64,000 bases of DNA from Bryobacterales bacterium (GTDB lineage Bacteria; Acidobacteriota; Terriglobia; Bryobacterales; Bryobacteraceae). The stretch lies in NCBI GenBank assembly GCA_020851555.1, contig JADZCM010000057.1:55318-119317 (forward strand), given 5' to 3'. The translations under genes were made by a program, and so were the position numbers. Positions within the stretch are counted from its first letter, which is position 1; every line of letters begins with the position of its first letter. Of this stretch, positions 49,372-57,909 are shown piece after piece. The notes beneath the pieces are model-generated. The model saw nothing but the letters and a program-made list of their open reading frames with translations, searched no databases and was not told the origin of the DNA.

Positions 49372-50625
49372 ATGCTGCGCGAACTTCTGCTTCAGGCTTT
49401 CGGAGCGCTGCGCCGCAGCCCCCTCAGGAGTCTGCTGACGCTGCTGGGGATCGCCTGGGGCATCGCCTGCGTGGCGCTGCTGGCGGCCTACGGCTCGAGC
49501 CTGCGCTCGATCATGCTGGACGCTTTCGACGCCATGGGGCGCAGCGTGGTCATCGCCTGGCCGGGCCAGACGGGCGACCAGGTGGGCGGCCAGCGCGCCG
49601 GCAAAGTGGTGCGCTTTGAGCGTGAGGACGTGGAGGCCATCCGGCACGAAGCGCCGCTGGTCACGCGGGTCTGCATGGAGACGGTGCGCTACCTGCCGGT
49701 TTCTTACGGAGACCGCCTCGCCAACGCCAACGTCCGCGGAGTGTGTCCCGAGTACGGCTGGATGCGGAACGAGATTCCGTCCGAGGGGCGCTGGATCAGC
49801 CCCGAGGACGAAGCCGGGCGGCGCCGGGTGGTGTTTCTGGGCGACCGGCTGCGGCGGCGGCTGTTCAGCGGCCGGCCCGCCGTGGACCAGACGGTGACGA
49901 TCAACGGCCTGCGGTTCACGGTCATCGGGGTGCTGGAAACGAAGATGCAGTTCTCCAGTTATTTCAGTCCCGACAACGAGTCGGCTTTCATTCCTTACTC
50001 CGCCGCCGGCCTGGTCTGGGATACGCGCTATGCCAGCGTGCTGCTGTTTACGCCGCCGTCGCCGCAAATGGAGCCGGGCGCCATGAGCCAGGTGCGCGCC
50101 GCAGTCGCCCGGAGGCAGCAGTTCTCCCCCACCGACGCGCGCGCCATCACCATGTTCGGCCGGGAGGAGTTCCGGCCGATCATCGAGGGGATGACCATCG
50201 GTTTGCAGCTTCTGCTGCTTTTCATCGGGGCCTTGACGCTGACCATCGGCGGCGTGGGTCTGATGAACATCATGCTGGTTTCGGTGGACGAGCGGGTGCG
50301 GGAGATCGGCCTGCGCCGGGCGCTGGGCGCGCGGCGCCTGCACATAATGTGGCAGTTCCTGGCCGAGGCGCTGGTGCTCGCCCTGGCGGGCGGTCTGGCG
50401 GGTATCGCGCTGGCCTACGCGCTCTCCGCTCTGGCCGGGCCGATTCCGTTCCTGGGAGTGGCTTTTGAGGACACCACGGGAAAGGGCGACATACGCCTGA
50501 TCATCCGGCCGGCGGCGTTGATTCTCTCGGCCGGCGCCCTGCTCGCGGTAGGCGTCATCAGCGGCCTGGCGCCCGCCCTCCGCGCCTCCCGCCTCGACCC
50601 GGTCGAGGCGCTGCGGTGCGAGTAG
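49372..50625 (+). CDS. MacB-type ABC transporter permease (copy 2)
   Basis: A 417-residue paralogue of the preceding permease, one base after its stop. TM1 is LTLLGIAWGIACVALLAAYG; the periplasmic core contains QTGDQVGGQRAG, the variant of the shared block; the FtsX helices begin LLLLFIGALTLTIGGVGLMN and carry the coupling helix RVREIGLRRALGARRLHIMW. It ends DPVEALRCE. No ATPase domain. Copies 1 and 2 probably form a heterodimer working with the adaptor at 46880 and an ATPase encoded elsewhere. Confidence 0.93.
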   Translation: MLRELLLQAFGALRRSPLRSLLTLLGIAWGIACVALLAAYGSSLRSIMLDAFDAMGRSVVIAWPGQTGDQVGGQRAGKVVRFEREDVEAIRHEAPLVTRVCMETVRYLPVSYGDRLANANVRGVCPEYGWMRNEIPSEGRWISPEDEAGRRRVVFLGDRLRRRLFSGRPAVDQTVTINGLRFTVIGVLETKMQFSSYFSPDNESAFIPYSAAGLVWDTRYASVLLFTPPSPQMEPGAMSQVRAAVARRQQFSPTDARAITMFGREEFRPIIEGMTIGLQLLLLFIGALTLTIGGVGLMNIMLVSVDERVREIGLRRALGARRLHIMWQFLAEALVLALAGGLAGIALAYALSALAGPIPFLGVAFEDTTGKGDIRLIIRPAALILSAGALLAVGVISGLAPALRASRLDPVEALRCE

Positions 50626-50652
50626 TGGCAGCGGAGAGCTGGGGGGGCCTGG

Positions 50653-51696
50653 TCACTCGACCGCTAAGCGGGCCGATGCCATCACCCGCGGCGCCCCCGG
50701 CCCGCCCCGGATCACGACGCAGGTACCGGCGGAGTCGCAGGCGATAGGCATGTCGATACCGTCGAGTGGACCAGTCAGTCTGCTGATTGGCCGGCCAATA
50801 GCGTCATGAGCCACGACTCCCCGCGACCGACGCAGCGCGCCGGGGGAGTTCTCCTCGAGCACCCAGTCCACGAGGAACTGGTCCCCGCTGACCTTGAAGA
50901 CGTTCCAAATCCACGCCGTCCCGCTCCCCGTCTCGGTTGGTGGCGCAAAGCGGACCTCGCGCAGAAGCCTCCCGTCTAATGAGAACGCCCTAAGCCCGCG
51001 AGTCACGGGTTGCATTTGCCAGAGCGTGCCGTCCTGCATCCACAACTTCCCCCTGTCGGCCTCAGTAGTCAAGTCCCGGTGGACGCCACCCTTCGCGGCA
51101 ATCGGAGCCCGGAGGGACGTCTGCGAGAAGGATGCAAGACGTCTGCCGCTGGGTGTGTACTTATGCACGAGGAAGTTCTCGGGCCGAAGGCCTTTGTAGT
51201 GATCGGGATCCATCCCAAGCACGAAAAGATCGCCGTTGTCGCCCAAGGCGATGTGCCTCACCTCGACCGGGGGATCGAGCCGGATCGTCCGCTCGTACCT
51301 TCCCTGCGGATTCCAGACAGCCACACCGGAGTGGAAGATCCGGCCGGCCTCGCTCCACACGATTGGAACGTAGATCGAGCCATCACCTCCCACGTCAATG
51401 TCACTGAGGATGTTGAACGAAGCGGCTTGTGCTTCCGGAAACGCATCGAGGCCCACTTCCACGACCTGCCCGGTGCGCAGAAGGAACCGCCGGACGGCCA
51501 GGCGTTTGTAGAGCAAGCCGTAAAGCTCTTCTCCAGAGCGGGCCAACCGCTGAGCTTGGACGGAGGCTCCCGATCCCACGGCAATCTGCGGCCGGCCGGC
51601 GACCGGCTCAAACGATACGCGCCGCCCTGTCTGCTGGCCGTAACCCAGACATACAACAAGCGCGAAAAGAATACCGATCCTATTGACGCTGTTCAT
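50653..51696 (-). CDS. exported beta-propeller protein (NHL/6-bladed-like)
   Basis: A 347-residue exported protein. The start at 51696 is supported by AGGAG nine bases upstream and opens a signal peptide (IGILFALVVCLGYGQQ). The body has repeated blade-like strands: ILSDIDVGGDGSIYVPIV, VRHIALGDNGDLFVLGMD, and LRAFSLDGRLLREVRF, consistent with a six-bladed propeller. A paired Cys occurs near the end (IACDSAGTCVVIRGG). It follows the secreted Cys-rich gene by 38 bases and is probably co-transcribed with it. Function unknown; a binding or scaffolding role is an inference. Confidence 0.82.
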   Translation of the reverse strand: MNSVNRIGILFALVVCLGYGQQTGRRVSFEPVAGRPQIAVGSGASVQAQRLARSGEELYGLLYKRLAVRRFLLRTGQVVEVGLDAFPEAQAASFNILSDIDVGGDGSIYVPIVWSEAGRIFHSGVAVWNPQGRYERTIRLDPPVEVRHIALGDNGDLFVLGMDPDHYKGLRPENFLVHKYTPSGRRLASFSQTSLRAPIAAKGGVHRDLTTEADRGKLWMQDGTLWQMQPVTRGLRAFSLDGRLLREVRFAPPTETGSGTAWIWNVFKVSGDQFLVDWVLEENSPGALRRSRGVVAHDAIGRPISRLTGPLDGIDMPIACDSAGTCVVIRGGPGAPRVMASARLAVE

Positions 51697-51734
51697 CGCC
51701 CTTCTCCTGCACGTCCTGGGAGCCGGTGTAAAGC

Positions 51735-52100
51735 TCACAGGCTGTCCCCAACTGGCAAGCCCGTAGGCCGGCAACTGCCCTGAATGGTACTGCATCGGCA
51801 AGACTCCGATCCGTAACCATAGAACATGCTGTCACACCAACTGTAGTTTGAGTCGTAACACCAGAAGAGCATGCCGGAGACAACGCAGTTGGAGCAGTAT
51901 CCGACTGTGATACATGCCGAATCGATGGGGCACGTGCACCACCACTGCCACCAGTCGTAGATGAACGTCACATCCGACAACATGCACTCAAACCCGCAGC
52001 CCCCCGGCCCGCCCTCTGGGCAAGGATACTGAGCAAACCCGCTCCACGGAACAAGAAGCGAAATCACTACAAGCGCGATTGCTGCTTTCTTGAACGTCAT
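51735..52100 (-). CDS. small secreted cysteine-rich protein
   Basis: A 121-residue precursor. The start at 52100 gives a clean signal peptide (MTFKKAAIALVVISLLVPWS, cut about residue 24) and has AAAGG upstream. The mature part of about 97 residues has 13 Cys and many aromatic residues (DVTFIYDWWQWWCTCPIDSA, MLFWCYDSNYSWCDSMFYGY), so it is almost certainly disulfide-rich and extracytoplasmic. I recognise no family. It looks lower in GC and different in codon use from the flanking permease genes. Divergent from an AraC-family regulator; direct repeats in between suggest control by it. A toxin, a peptide signal or a structural surface protein would all fit; none is shown. Confidence 0.75.
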   Translation of the reverse strand: MTFKKAAIALVVISLLVPWSGFAQYPCPEGGPGGCGFECMLSDVTFIYDWWQWWCTCPIDSACITVGYCSNCVVSGMLFWCYDSNYSWCDSMFYGYGSESCRCSTIQGSCRPTGLPVGDSL

Positions 52101-52124
52101 TATCGTACCTTTCTGCTGGCGCCA

Positions 52125-52135
52125 CAAATAGTGTG
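52125..52135. repeat. inverted repeat near the start of the Cys-rich gene
   Basis: CCACA and TGTGG arms (about 52122-52136) flank a 5-base centre just upstream of the ribosome site of the secreted Cys-rich gene. It could be an operator or a small hairpin in the leader. The arm is short, so chance is not excluded. Confidence 0.25.
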
Positions 52136-52157
52136 GCTCCAGTACGGCCGGATTTCA

Positions 52158-52185
52158 ATGGTCATTTCGCGATATTTATGGTCAT
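52158..52185. promoter_or_regulatory. two ATGGTCAT direct repeats, probable AraC-type operator
   Basis: ATGGTCAT occurs at 52158-52165 and 52178-52185, exactly 20 bp apart, which is two helical turns and the spacing seen for tandem half-sites of AraC-family dimers. The second repeat covers the position of the -35 for a TACTAT box at 52200-52205 that would drive the AraC gene. The first abuts TTGAAA (52158-52153, minus strand), a 5 of 6 match to a -35 for the divergent Cys-rich gene. Autoregulation and control of the neighbour are inferences. Confidence 0.6.
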
Positions 52186-52291
52186 AATGCCCGCAGCAGT
52201 ACTATAGGGACCGTCGAGGGAGGGTGGGGCGCGTGGAGACAGAACACCCGTCGGGGGGGGCGCTGAGGCGTCGCTGGCAAGCATCCCGTCC

Positions 52292-53041
52292 ATGATCGGC
52301 CGCCTGGAACGGCTGGCGTCACTCAACACCGGCCGGGATGGCAGACTCCGACGGCAACTCTTCCGCGCATGGCTGGAGTCGTCCCTGCCGCGGCGCGTGG
52401 CAGACCTGCGATCTTACTTCGAGAGTTCGGGATGCGATGCCCGGCTGGCCCTGTCGGAGGAGTGTTACCGCATACTGGTTCCGCCTGCCGCCAGCGAGAC
52501 CGAGAAGCGCTTGTTCTTCTGCGCTTTACAGGCAGCGCTGGCATCTCTTAGAAATGAGTGTGTCCGTGGCCTGAGCCGTCCTCGTGTGGCCGCCATGCTG
52601 GAGTTGGCGGAGCAACACCAGGGCAATATCTCTCTTGAAGAAGTGAGCCGCGCACTCGGCCAGTCCAGGCGGCACCTGGGGCAGCTCTTCGCGCGCCGCA
52701 CAGGTGTGGCGTTCCGCTCTTACTCGGCGTCGTTGCGCATGCTGAGGGCCGTTGAATTACTGCGAGACCCGTCCCAGAGCGTCCAGAGCATCGCAGCCGC
52801 CCTCGGTTACGCCGACACCAGCAATTTCGCGCGTCAGTTCCGTCGAACCTTGGGAACCACACCGGCCGGAATTCGCGACGGACTGCCGGATGGAGGAACG
52901 GCCGGAGCTACATCAACCTTTCCAGCAGCGAGAGCAGCCGCTCCCGGTCGAGCGGGGCGGTGCGCTGGCTGCGGACGTCGAACCACACCCAGTTCAGCTT
53001 GCCGCCCTGCGGGCAGCAGAACAGGTGCTGCTCCGGGATGA
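52292..53041 (+). CDS. AraC-family transcriptional regulator
   Basis: A 249-residue protein with a non-conserved N-terminal part and a standard AraC DNA-binding domain at about residues 105-195: NISLEEVSRALGQSRRHLGQ (first HTH) and SVQSIAAALGYADTSNFARQ with FRRTLGTTPAGIRDG (second HTH). The last 45 residues or so (from about 200) are Ala/Gly/Arg-rich and are read from the antisense strand of the convergent gene at 52908-53444, overlapping it by 134 bp; they look like read-through rather than a designed domain. It has no effector domain that I recognise. It is divergent from the secreted Cys-rich gene. Confidence 0.8.
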   Translation: MIGRLERLASLNTGRDGRLRRQLFRAWLESSLPRRVADLRSYFESSGCDARLALSEECYRILVPPAASETEKRLFFCALQAALASLRNECVRGLSRPRVAAMLELAEQHQGNISLEEVSRALGQSRRHLGQLFARRTGVAFRSYSASLRMLRAVELLRDPSQSVQSIAAALGYADTSNFARQFRRTLGTTPAGIRDGLPDGGTAGATSTFPAARAAAPGRAGRCAGCGRRTTPSSACRPAGSRTGAAPG

Positions 53042-53444
53042 CGGACAATTCCAGCAGTTCCTGGTTGAACGCGCGCACCGCCCCTTCCAGTATGTAAGGC
53101 GTCGCCAGTTTCTCCGTGGAGGAAGGCCCCTCCGTCGCGTGGAATTCCAGGTGAACGATCCGCCCCGAGACGTTGATCTGGAAAACGCCGGGCGCATCCT
53201 CGCGGAACGCCGCGGCTGAGTACTCCGCCGGGGACAGCTCCACGAGCGGGCTGGCCAGCAGGCCGTTGAGCGCCTCCGCCAGTGTCCGGCAGAGCGTATG
53301 CAACTCCGCCGCCGCCACCGCGCGCAACCGCGAAGCCTCCCGCGCCTTGCGGGCCCGTTCCTGGTCCTTCTGCGCGGCGGCTTCGATCTTGCGCGCCAGC
53401 GCCTTCAACCGCCCGTCCGGGCTCTGCTTTCGGCCAAACCGCAT
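52908..53444 (-). CDS. hypothetical protein encoded with the permease pair
   Basis: A 178-residue protein with no signal peptide. The first 45 residues are a charged coiled-coil-like helix (LKALARKIEAAAQKDQERAR), followed by a compact mixed domain ending LNWVWFDVRSQRTAPLDRER. I do not recognise the family. It begins 6 bases after the stop of permease copy 3, so it is likely the last gene of the 52908-55973 operon. Its 3' end overlaps the convergent AraC gene by 134 bp. Cytoplasmic; a role linked to the permeases is inferred only from the operon. Confidence 0.7.
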   Translation of the reverse strand: MRFGRKQSPDGRLKALARKIEAAAQKDQERARKAREASRLRAVAAAELHTLCRTLAEALNGLLASPLVELSPAEYSAAAFREDAPGVFQINVSGRIVHLEFHATEGPSSTEKLATPYILEGAVRAFNQELLELSVIPEQHLFCCPQGGKLNWVWFDVRSQRTAPLDRERLLSLLERLM

Positions 53445-53450
53445 GCATCT

Positions 53451-54710
53451 TCATTCATACCGCAACGCTTCGATGGGGTCCAACCGCGAGGCGCGGATGG
53501 CGGGGATCATGCCGGCGGTCAACCCCACTGCCAGCAGAACACCGATCGACACAAGGACGGAAGCCGCCGAGACGTGCATCTCCACGTTGCCCTTGTCCGG
53601 CGCGTCCTGGAACAGGGCCCCCAGCAGCGGCATCGAGCCGAGCGCGTAAGTGGCCGCCGCCCCGGCCAGGATGCCCAGCACCCCGCCGGCGGCCACTATC
53701 AGCAGCCCCTCGGCCAGGAACTGGCCCAGGATCGCGCGCCGCGGGCTTCCCAGCGCCTTCAGCACTCCGATCTCGCGCGTGCGGTCCATGACCGCGGCGA
53801 GCATGATGTTGGCCAGGCCCACGCCGCCGATTCCCAGCGTCAGCGCCCCCACGCAGCCCAGCAGCAGTTTCAGCGCCAGCGACATGCCGTCGATGAGATA
53901 CATGAACTGGCTGAAGGCCAGGATAAACACCGCCTGATCGTCGGCGGGCGAGAACTTGTGGAGGGCGCCGAGCGTCGCGCGGACCGCGCGGATCGCCTTG
54001 TCCACTTCCAGGCCCGAGACCGGCGTCCACACGATGAACGTCGGGTAGCGTGTGTCGGCGAAAAGCCCCATGCTCTCGTAGGGGATGAAGATGCACTCGT
54101 TGTCGCGCCGGTTGTAGTTGGCTATCTGGGCCTTGGTATCCAGCACGCCGATTACGGTGAAGCGCAGTCCCGCCACCACGATCTCCTCGCCCACCGGCGG
54201 GATTCCGCTGAACAACTCCCGCGCCGCGGTGGCCCCCAGCACCGCCACGCGGTTGCGATGGAGGATGTCTTCCGGGTTGATCCAGCGGCCGCCGACGATC
54301 GTCATGTTCCGGATGTGCTGGTACTCGGGCCAAACCGCGCGGATTCCGTACTGTTTCTCGCGCGTTCCGCGGGTCACGGTCATGTTGTTCCGCATCAATT
54401 CCGGGGAGATGGCGCGGACCGCCGGAACCGCCGCCCGGATGGCCTCGGCATCGTCGCGCTCCAGGCGCACGCGACGTCCGGCCCGCAGCCCGCCCGCCTG
54501 CCGGCTGGTCTGTCCTTCCGCCATGACGACCAGGTTCTGCCCTACCGCCGTGAAGGCGCCGCGCAGCGCCCGGTCGAAGCCATCGCCGTAGGACATCAAC
54601 ATCACGAAGGACGCTACTCCCCACGCCAGGCTGCTGACCGTAACCACCGTGCGGCGCCGGTAGAAGCGGAGCGAGGCCAGGGCCTCTCTCAGTACCTGGC
54701 GCCAGATCAT
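53451..54710 (-). CDS. MacB-type ABC transporter permease (copy 3)
   Basis: A 419-residue permease with the same architecture as copies 1 and 2: TM1 VTVSSLAWGVASFVMLMSYG, a periplasmic core starting with GQTSRQAGGLRAGRR, and FtsX helices with GCVGALTLGIGGVGLANIML and the coupling helix RTREIGVLKALGSPRRAILG. The end is DPIEALRYE. No ATPase domain. It starts 3 bases after copy 4 and is followed by the hypothetical gene. This operon has no adaptor of its own. Confidence 0.93.
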   Translation of the reverse strand: MIWRQVLREALASLRFYRRRTVVTVSSLAWGVASFVMLMSYGDGFDRALRGAFTAVGQNLVVMAEGQTSRQAGGLRAGRRVRLERDDAEAIRAAVPAVRAISPELMRNNMTVTRGTREKQYGIRAVWPEYQHIRNMTIVGGRWINPEDILHRNRVAVLGATAARELFSGIPPVGEEIVVAGLRFTVIGVLDTKAQIANYNRRDNECIFIPYESMGLFADTRYPTFIVWTPVSGLEVDKAIRAVRATLGALHKFSPADDQAVFILAFSQFMYLIDGMSLALKLLLGCVGALTLGIGGVGLANIMLAAVMDRTREIGVLKALGSPRRAILGQFLAEGLLIVAAGGVLGILAGAAATYALGSMPLLGALFQDAPDKGNVEMHVSAASVLVSIGVLLAVGLTAGMIPAIRASRLDPIEALRYE

Positions 54711-54713
54711 GGC

Positions 54714-55973
54714 CTAGCGCTCCTCCCTCAGGGCTTCCACCGGAGTCAACCGGCAGGCGCGCCAGGCCGGCGGGAAGGCCGAGAGCACGGCCACCGTGCC
54801 GAGCGCCGCCAGGGCCAGGCCCGCCGTGCGGTACCTGACGGGCAGGCCCGAGAACATGGTGGGCATCGGCAGGTGATTCACTGCCGAAGCCAGGAGAGAC
54901 ACCACCCCAAAGCCGGCCAGTCCGCTCGCCACCGCCAGCAGCAGTCCCTCGAGCAGGAACTCGGTCATGATCCGGCGCCGGGTGGCGCCGAGCGCCTTCC
55001 GCAACCCGATTTCGTGGGTTCTTTCCGCCACGGCCGTCATCATGGTATTCATCACGCCGACACCGCCCAGGCTCAGCGTTACCAGGGAGAGCACGGCGAG
55101 AAAGACCTCGGTCGCGTCGAAGACGCGATCGAAGAATTCCGCGCTCTCAATGGAATCGTTCAGCGGTATGGCGCCCTCGTCGCCCGGATCGAAAGCGTGC
55201 AGGCGTCCCAGAACGGCGCGCACCTGGTGCTGCGCCTCGCGCCACCGGCCGACGGAGACGGGACGGTAGATGATGGCGTTCACCTGGCCCGGCCGCCAGT
55301 CCGGGTTGGCCGGCGGGCAGTCCCGCAACAGGCTGGACTGCGGAATGAGAATCTTGTCATTGTCCCAGCCGTCGTAGGAGCTGTTCTGGTTCTTCTCGCT
55401 CATCAGCCCGGCCACCGTATACGGATAGCCGTTGATGCTGACGCGCCTCCCCAGCACGTCCTGGCGGCCTTCGAACAGTTGTTTGCGCACGGTGTGGCCC
55501 AGGATGCAGACCCGGTGGCCGTTGGCCTGGTCGTGGGCGCTCACGTCTCTCCCGGCGGCCGCCGGCAGGTTGCGCAGTTGCAGGTACTCCGGCGTTACGC
55601 CCAGGGTCAGGAAGGAGCCCGCGTTGTAGTCGCTCGTCACCGCCGCCTGCCGCTTCAGTTCGCTCTCCACCACCGAAACGGCCGGGCACTGCTCGCGAAT
55701 GGCCTCCACGTCCCTCTGTTCGAGGCGAACCCGCCGGCCGGCCCGCTGGCCTCCCGCCTGCTTCTCGGTCCGGCCCCCGAACACCAGCACGATGTTGTCT
55801 CCGAGTTGCGACTGGTTCTTGCGCTGTCCCTGACGGAAACCGTCGCACAGCGCGCTCATCAGCACCAGGGAGGCAATTCCCCAGGCGATGCCGAACATCG
55901 TCAGGAAACTGCGCAACTTGTGCCGCCACACGCTCGCGAGCGTCTGCCCGGCCAGTCCCCATGCAAGTCTCAT
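54714..55973 (-). CDS. MacB-type ABC transporter permease (copy 4)
   Basis: A 419-residue permease. TM1 is LTMFGIAWGIASLVLMSALC; the core opens with GGRTEKQAGGQRAGRRV, closest to copies 1 and 3; the FtsX region has LSLVTLSLGGVGVMNTMMTA and the coupling helix RTHEIGLRKALGATRRRIMT. It ends LTPVEALREER. First gene of the minus-strand permease operon. No nucleotide-binding domain is fused or adjacent. Confidence 0.93.
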   Translation of the reverse strand: MRLAWGLAGQTLASVWRHKLRSFLTMFGIAWGIASLVLMSALCDGFRQGQRKNQSQLGDNIVLVFGGRTEKQAGGQRAGRRVRLEQRDVEAIREQCPAVSVVESELKRQAAVTSDYNAGSFLTLGVTPEYLQLRNLPAAAGRDVSAHDQANGHRVCILGHTVRKQLFEGRQDVLGRRVSINGYPYTVAGLMSEKNQNSSYDGWDNDKILIPQSSLLRDCPPANPDWRPGQVNAIIYRPVSVGRWREAQHQVRAVLGRLHAFDPGDEGAIPLNDSIESAEFFDRVFDATEVFLAVLSLVTLSLGGVGVMNTMMTAVAERTHEIGLRKALGATRRRIMTEFLLEGLLLAVASGLAGFGVVSLLASAVNHLPMPTMFSGLPVRYRTAGLALAALGTVAVLSAFPPAWRACRLTPVEALREER

Positions 55974-56282
55974 CTGCCTGAATAACGCGCGAATGCGGGC
56001 ACGAGTTCCACTCGTTTCAGCCGGTTGGGCCGCGGCGCATCAAGGACGAAGACGAGCAGGACGGCGTCCGGAGGGCGTGCCTGCCGGCGAAAGTGACTTG
56101 CCGCTGCGCTTCGCGGCCGTACGGCAGGCCGAGTCTCCGCGGCGGTCCTTCCGTCATGCACGGCGGCATCCCGGCCCCCCCCGCCGGCTGCCGTTGGCGG
56201 TAATCTGGTGCGGGAGGGGGCAGGTCCGGACCAAACCCGAAACTCCGGATGGGATCCGCCTGAAAGAAGGACATAGAAGACT
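55974..56282. other. divergent intergenic region, nothing recognised
   Basis: This 309-bp stretch lies between the minus-strand permease operon and the plus-strand helix-hairpin-helix gene. I see only the GAAGGA ribosome site before 56283 and no clear promoter, hairpin or coding sequence. Confidence 0.5.
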
Positions 56283-56603
56283 ATGAAACGTATTCTCGCC
56301 GCGCTCGCGGTAACGCTGGCGCTCACCTTGTCCTGCACCGCGCAACCATCGAAGAAGGCCGATGCGAAGAAAGCCGCGGCCGTCGCGCAACGGGCGGCGG
56401 CGCCGAAGAGCGGCGATCTCCTCGACATCAACAGCGCTACCGTGGATCAGCTCAAAGCGCTCCCCGGAATCGGCGACGCCTACTCGGCTAAGATCATCAA
56501 GGGCCGTCCTTACAAAGCCAAGAATGAGCTGGTGCAGAAGGACATTCTTCCGCCGGGCGTCTACGACAAGATCAGGGACCTGATCATCGCCAGGCAGAAG
56601 TAG
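56283..56603 (+). CDS. exported helix-hairpin-helix (ComEA-like) protein
   Basis: A 106-residue protein with a signal peptide (ILAALAVTLALTLSCTAQ), a Lys/Ala-rich linker (about 22-42), and one helix-hairpin-helix DNA-binding domain at about 46-105: LLDINSATVDQLKALPGIGD, AYSAKIIKGRPYKAKNELV. The LPGIG hairpin is intact. ComEA-type proteins bind incoming DNA in the periplasm during transformation. No comEC or pilus gene is nearby, so uptake is only a possibility. Confidence 0.88.
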   Translation: MKRILAALAVTLALTLSCTAQPSKKADAKKAAAVAQRAAAPKSGDLLDINSATVDQLKALPGIGDAYSAKIIKGRPYKAKNELVQKDILPPGVYDKIRDLIIARQK

Positions 56604-56666
56604 CGCGGATCAAACCCTGGCGCACGCTCAGCTTGCGAGGCGGTTGCGGCTCCGTCCTGTTTGACC

Positions 56667-57653
56667 ATGGAAACCTTGCTTCCACTGGCGTCGGCGCTGG
56701 GGCTGGGGATGCTGGCTGGCGCCCGGCTGTACGCGACCGTGCTTGCCGTTGGCCTGCTTCTCCGTTTCCAGTGGATTTCTCTCTCCTCTGCGTGGCCTCA
56801 CGCGTCCGTACTTGCCGACACGCGCGTCCTCATCGTCGCGGGAGCCGCGTGTGTAATCGAGTTTGTCGCGGACAAGATCCCCTGGGTGGACAGCTTCTGG
56901 GACTCCGTTCACACCTTCATCCGTCCGGTCGGCGCCGCCCTGCTTGCCTCCTCTCTGTTCTCGAGCCTCGATCCCGTGTATCAGGTTCTGCTGATCCTGC
57001 TGGCCGGTGGAGTGGCGCTGTCCGGGCACTCCGCGAAAGCCGCCACCCGCCTGGCGGTGAACCACAGCCCGGAGCCGTTCAGCAACGTGGCGGTGAGCCT
57101 GGGTGAAGACGCCGCCGTCGCCGGCGGCCTCTATCTGCTGGTGAAGCACCCGTGGATAATGGCCGGCGTCGTTCTGGCGTTCCTTTCTCTCTTCGTTTGG
57201 CTTGCGCCCAAGGTCTACCGGGCCTTGCGCGCGGAGTGGACGGCCCTCGGCGCGCTGCTCGGGAAGTGGTCCGGAGGCGTCCGCCCGCCTCGACTCGACC
57301 CCGCTGAGGAACAGTGGCTGGCGGAGCGCTGGAGAGGCCGAATCCCGCGCCAGTTATTCGACGTGATCGCTACGGCCGGTTTGCGGGGTCTGCGCAACCG
57401 GGTTGGCGTCCTCTGCCTCGCCGGCCGCGAGGCCGTGTTCTTCACCCGGAAGTGGGGACGTCTTGTAGCCCGCGAAATCGGGCAGCCGGCTGCCGTCGAA
57501 ATTGAGGATGGGATGCTCGTGGACATGCTCGTGCTCGTGTTGGCGGACGGAGGCCGGAAACGCTTCGATCTACTGGCCGGACAGTTGGAACGCGCGCGGG
57601 AAGTAAGCAAGCGCTTCCCGTCGCTCGAACCTGCCACTGCACCGGAGGGCTGA
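56667..57653 (+). CDS. DUF4126-family membrane protein
   Basis: A 328-residue protein. The first half, about 180 residues, is a DUF4126 membrane domain with five or six hydrophobic segments (ASALGLGMLAGARLYATVLA, FVADKIPWVDSFWDSVHTFI, RLAVNHSPEPFSNVAVSLGE). The rest is a soluble region that follows FLSLFVWLAPKVYRAL and contains beta strands such as GVLCLAGREAVFFTRK. I use the ATG at 56667; a TTG two codons earlier is possible. Function unknown. Confidence 0.82.
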   Translation: METLLPLASALGLGMLAGARLYATVLAVGLLLRFQWISLSSAWPHASVLADTRVLIVAGAACVIEFVADKIPWVDSFWDSVHTFIRPVGAALLASSLFSSLDPVYQVLLILLAGGVALSGHSAKAATRLAVNHSPEPFSNVAVSLGEDAAVAGGLYLLVKHPWIMAGVVLAFLSLFVWLAPKVYRALRAEWTALGALLGKWSGGVRPPRLDPAEEQWLAERWRGRIPRQLFDVIATAGLRGLRNRVGVLCLAGREAVFFTRKWGRLVAREIGQPAAVEIEDGMLVDMLVLVLADGGRKRFDLLAGQLERAREVSKRFPSLEPATAPEG

Positions 57654-57909
57654 GGAGTTCCCCGTTCGTACTTAGCAAGAGGTCTTCGGAGCCGGCTTCT
57701 TTGCATGCCCCGCCGAAACCAGACCGGCGCCGCGGCGAAACTGCCACTGCCGGGCCGGCCCAGGCAGATCTTCCAGTGCCCGGCGGCGGACCGGCTATGA
57801 TTGAGGCTTGCCGGACCCCGAAACGGGACGTCTTCGCGCCGCTGCCGGAATCGGCGGTAGGGCGCGTTCCATGCCCGGAACGCAGTCCCGGATTCGGATA
57901 GCCTGAATA

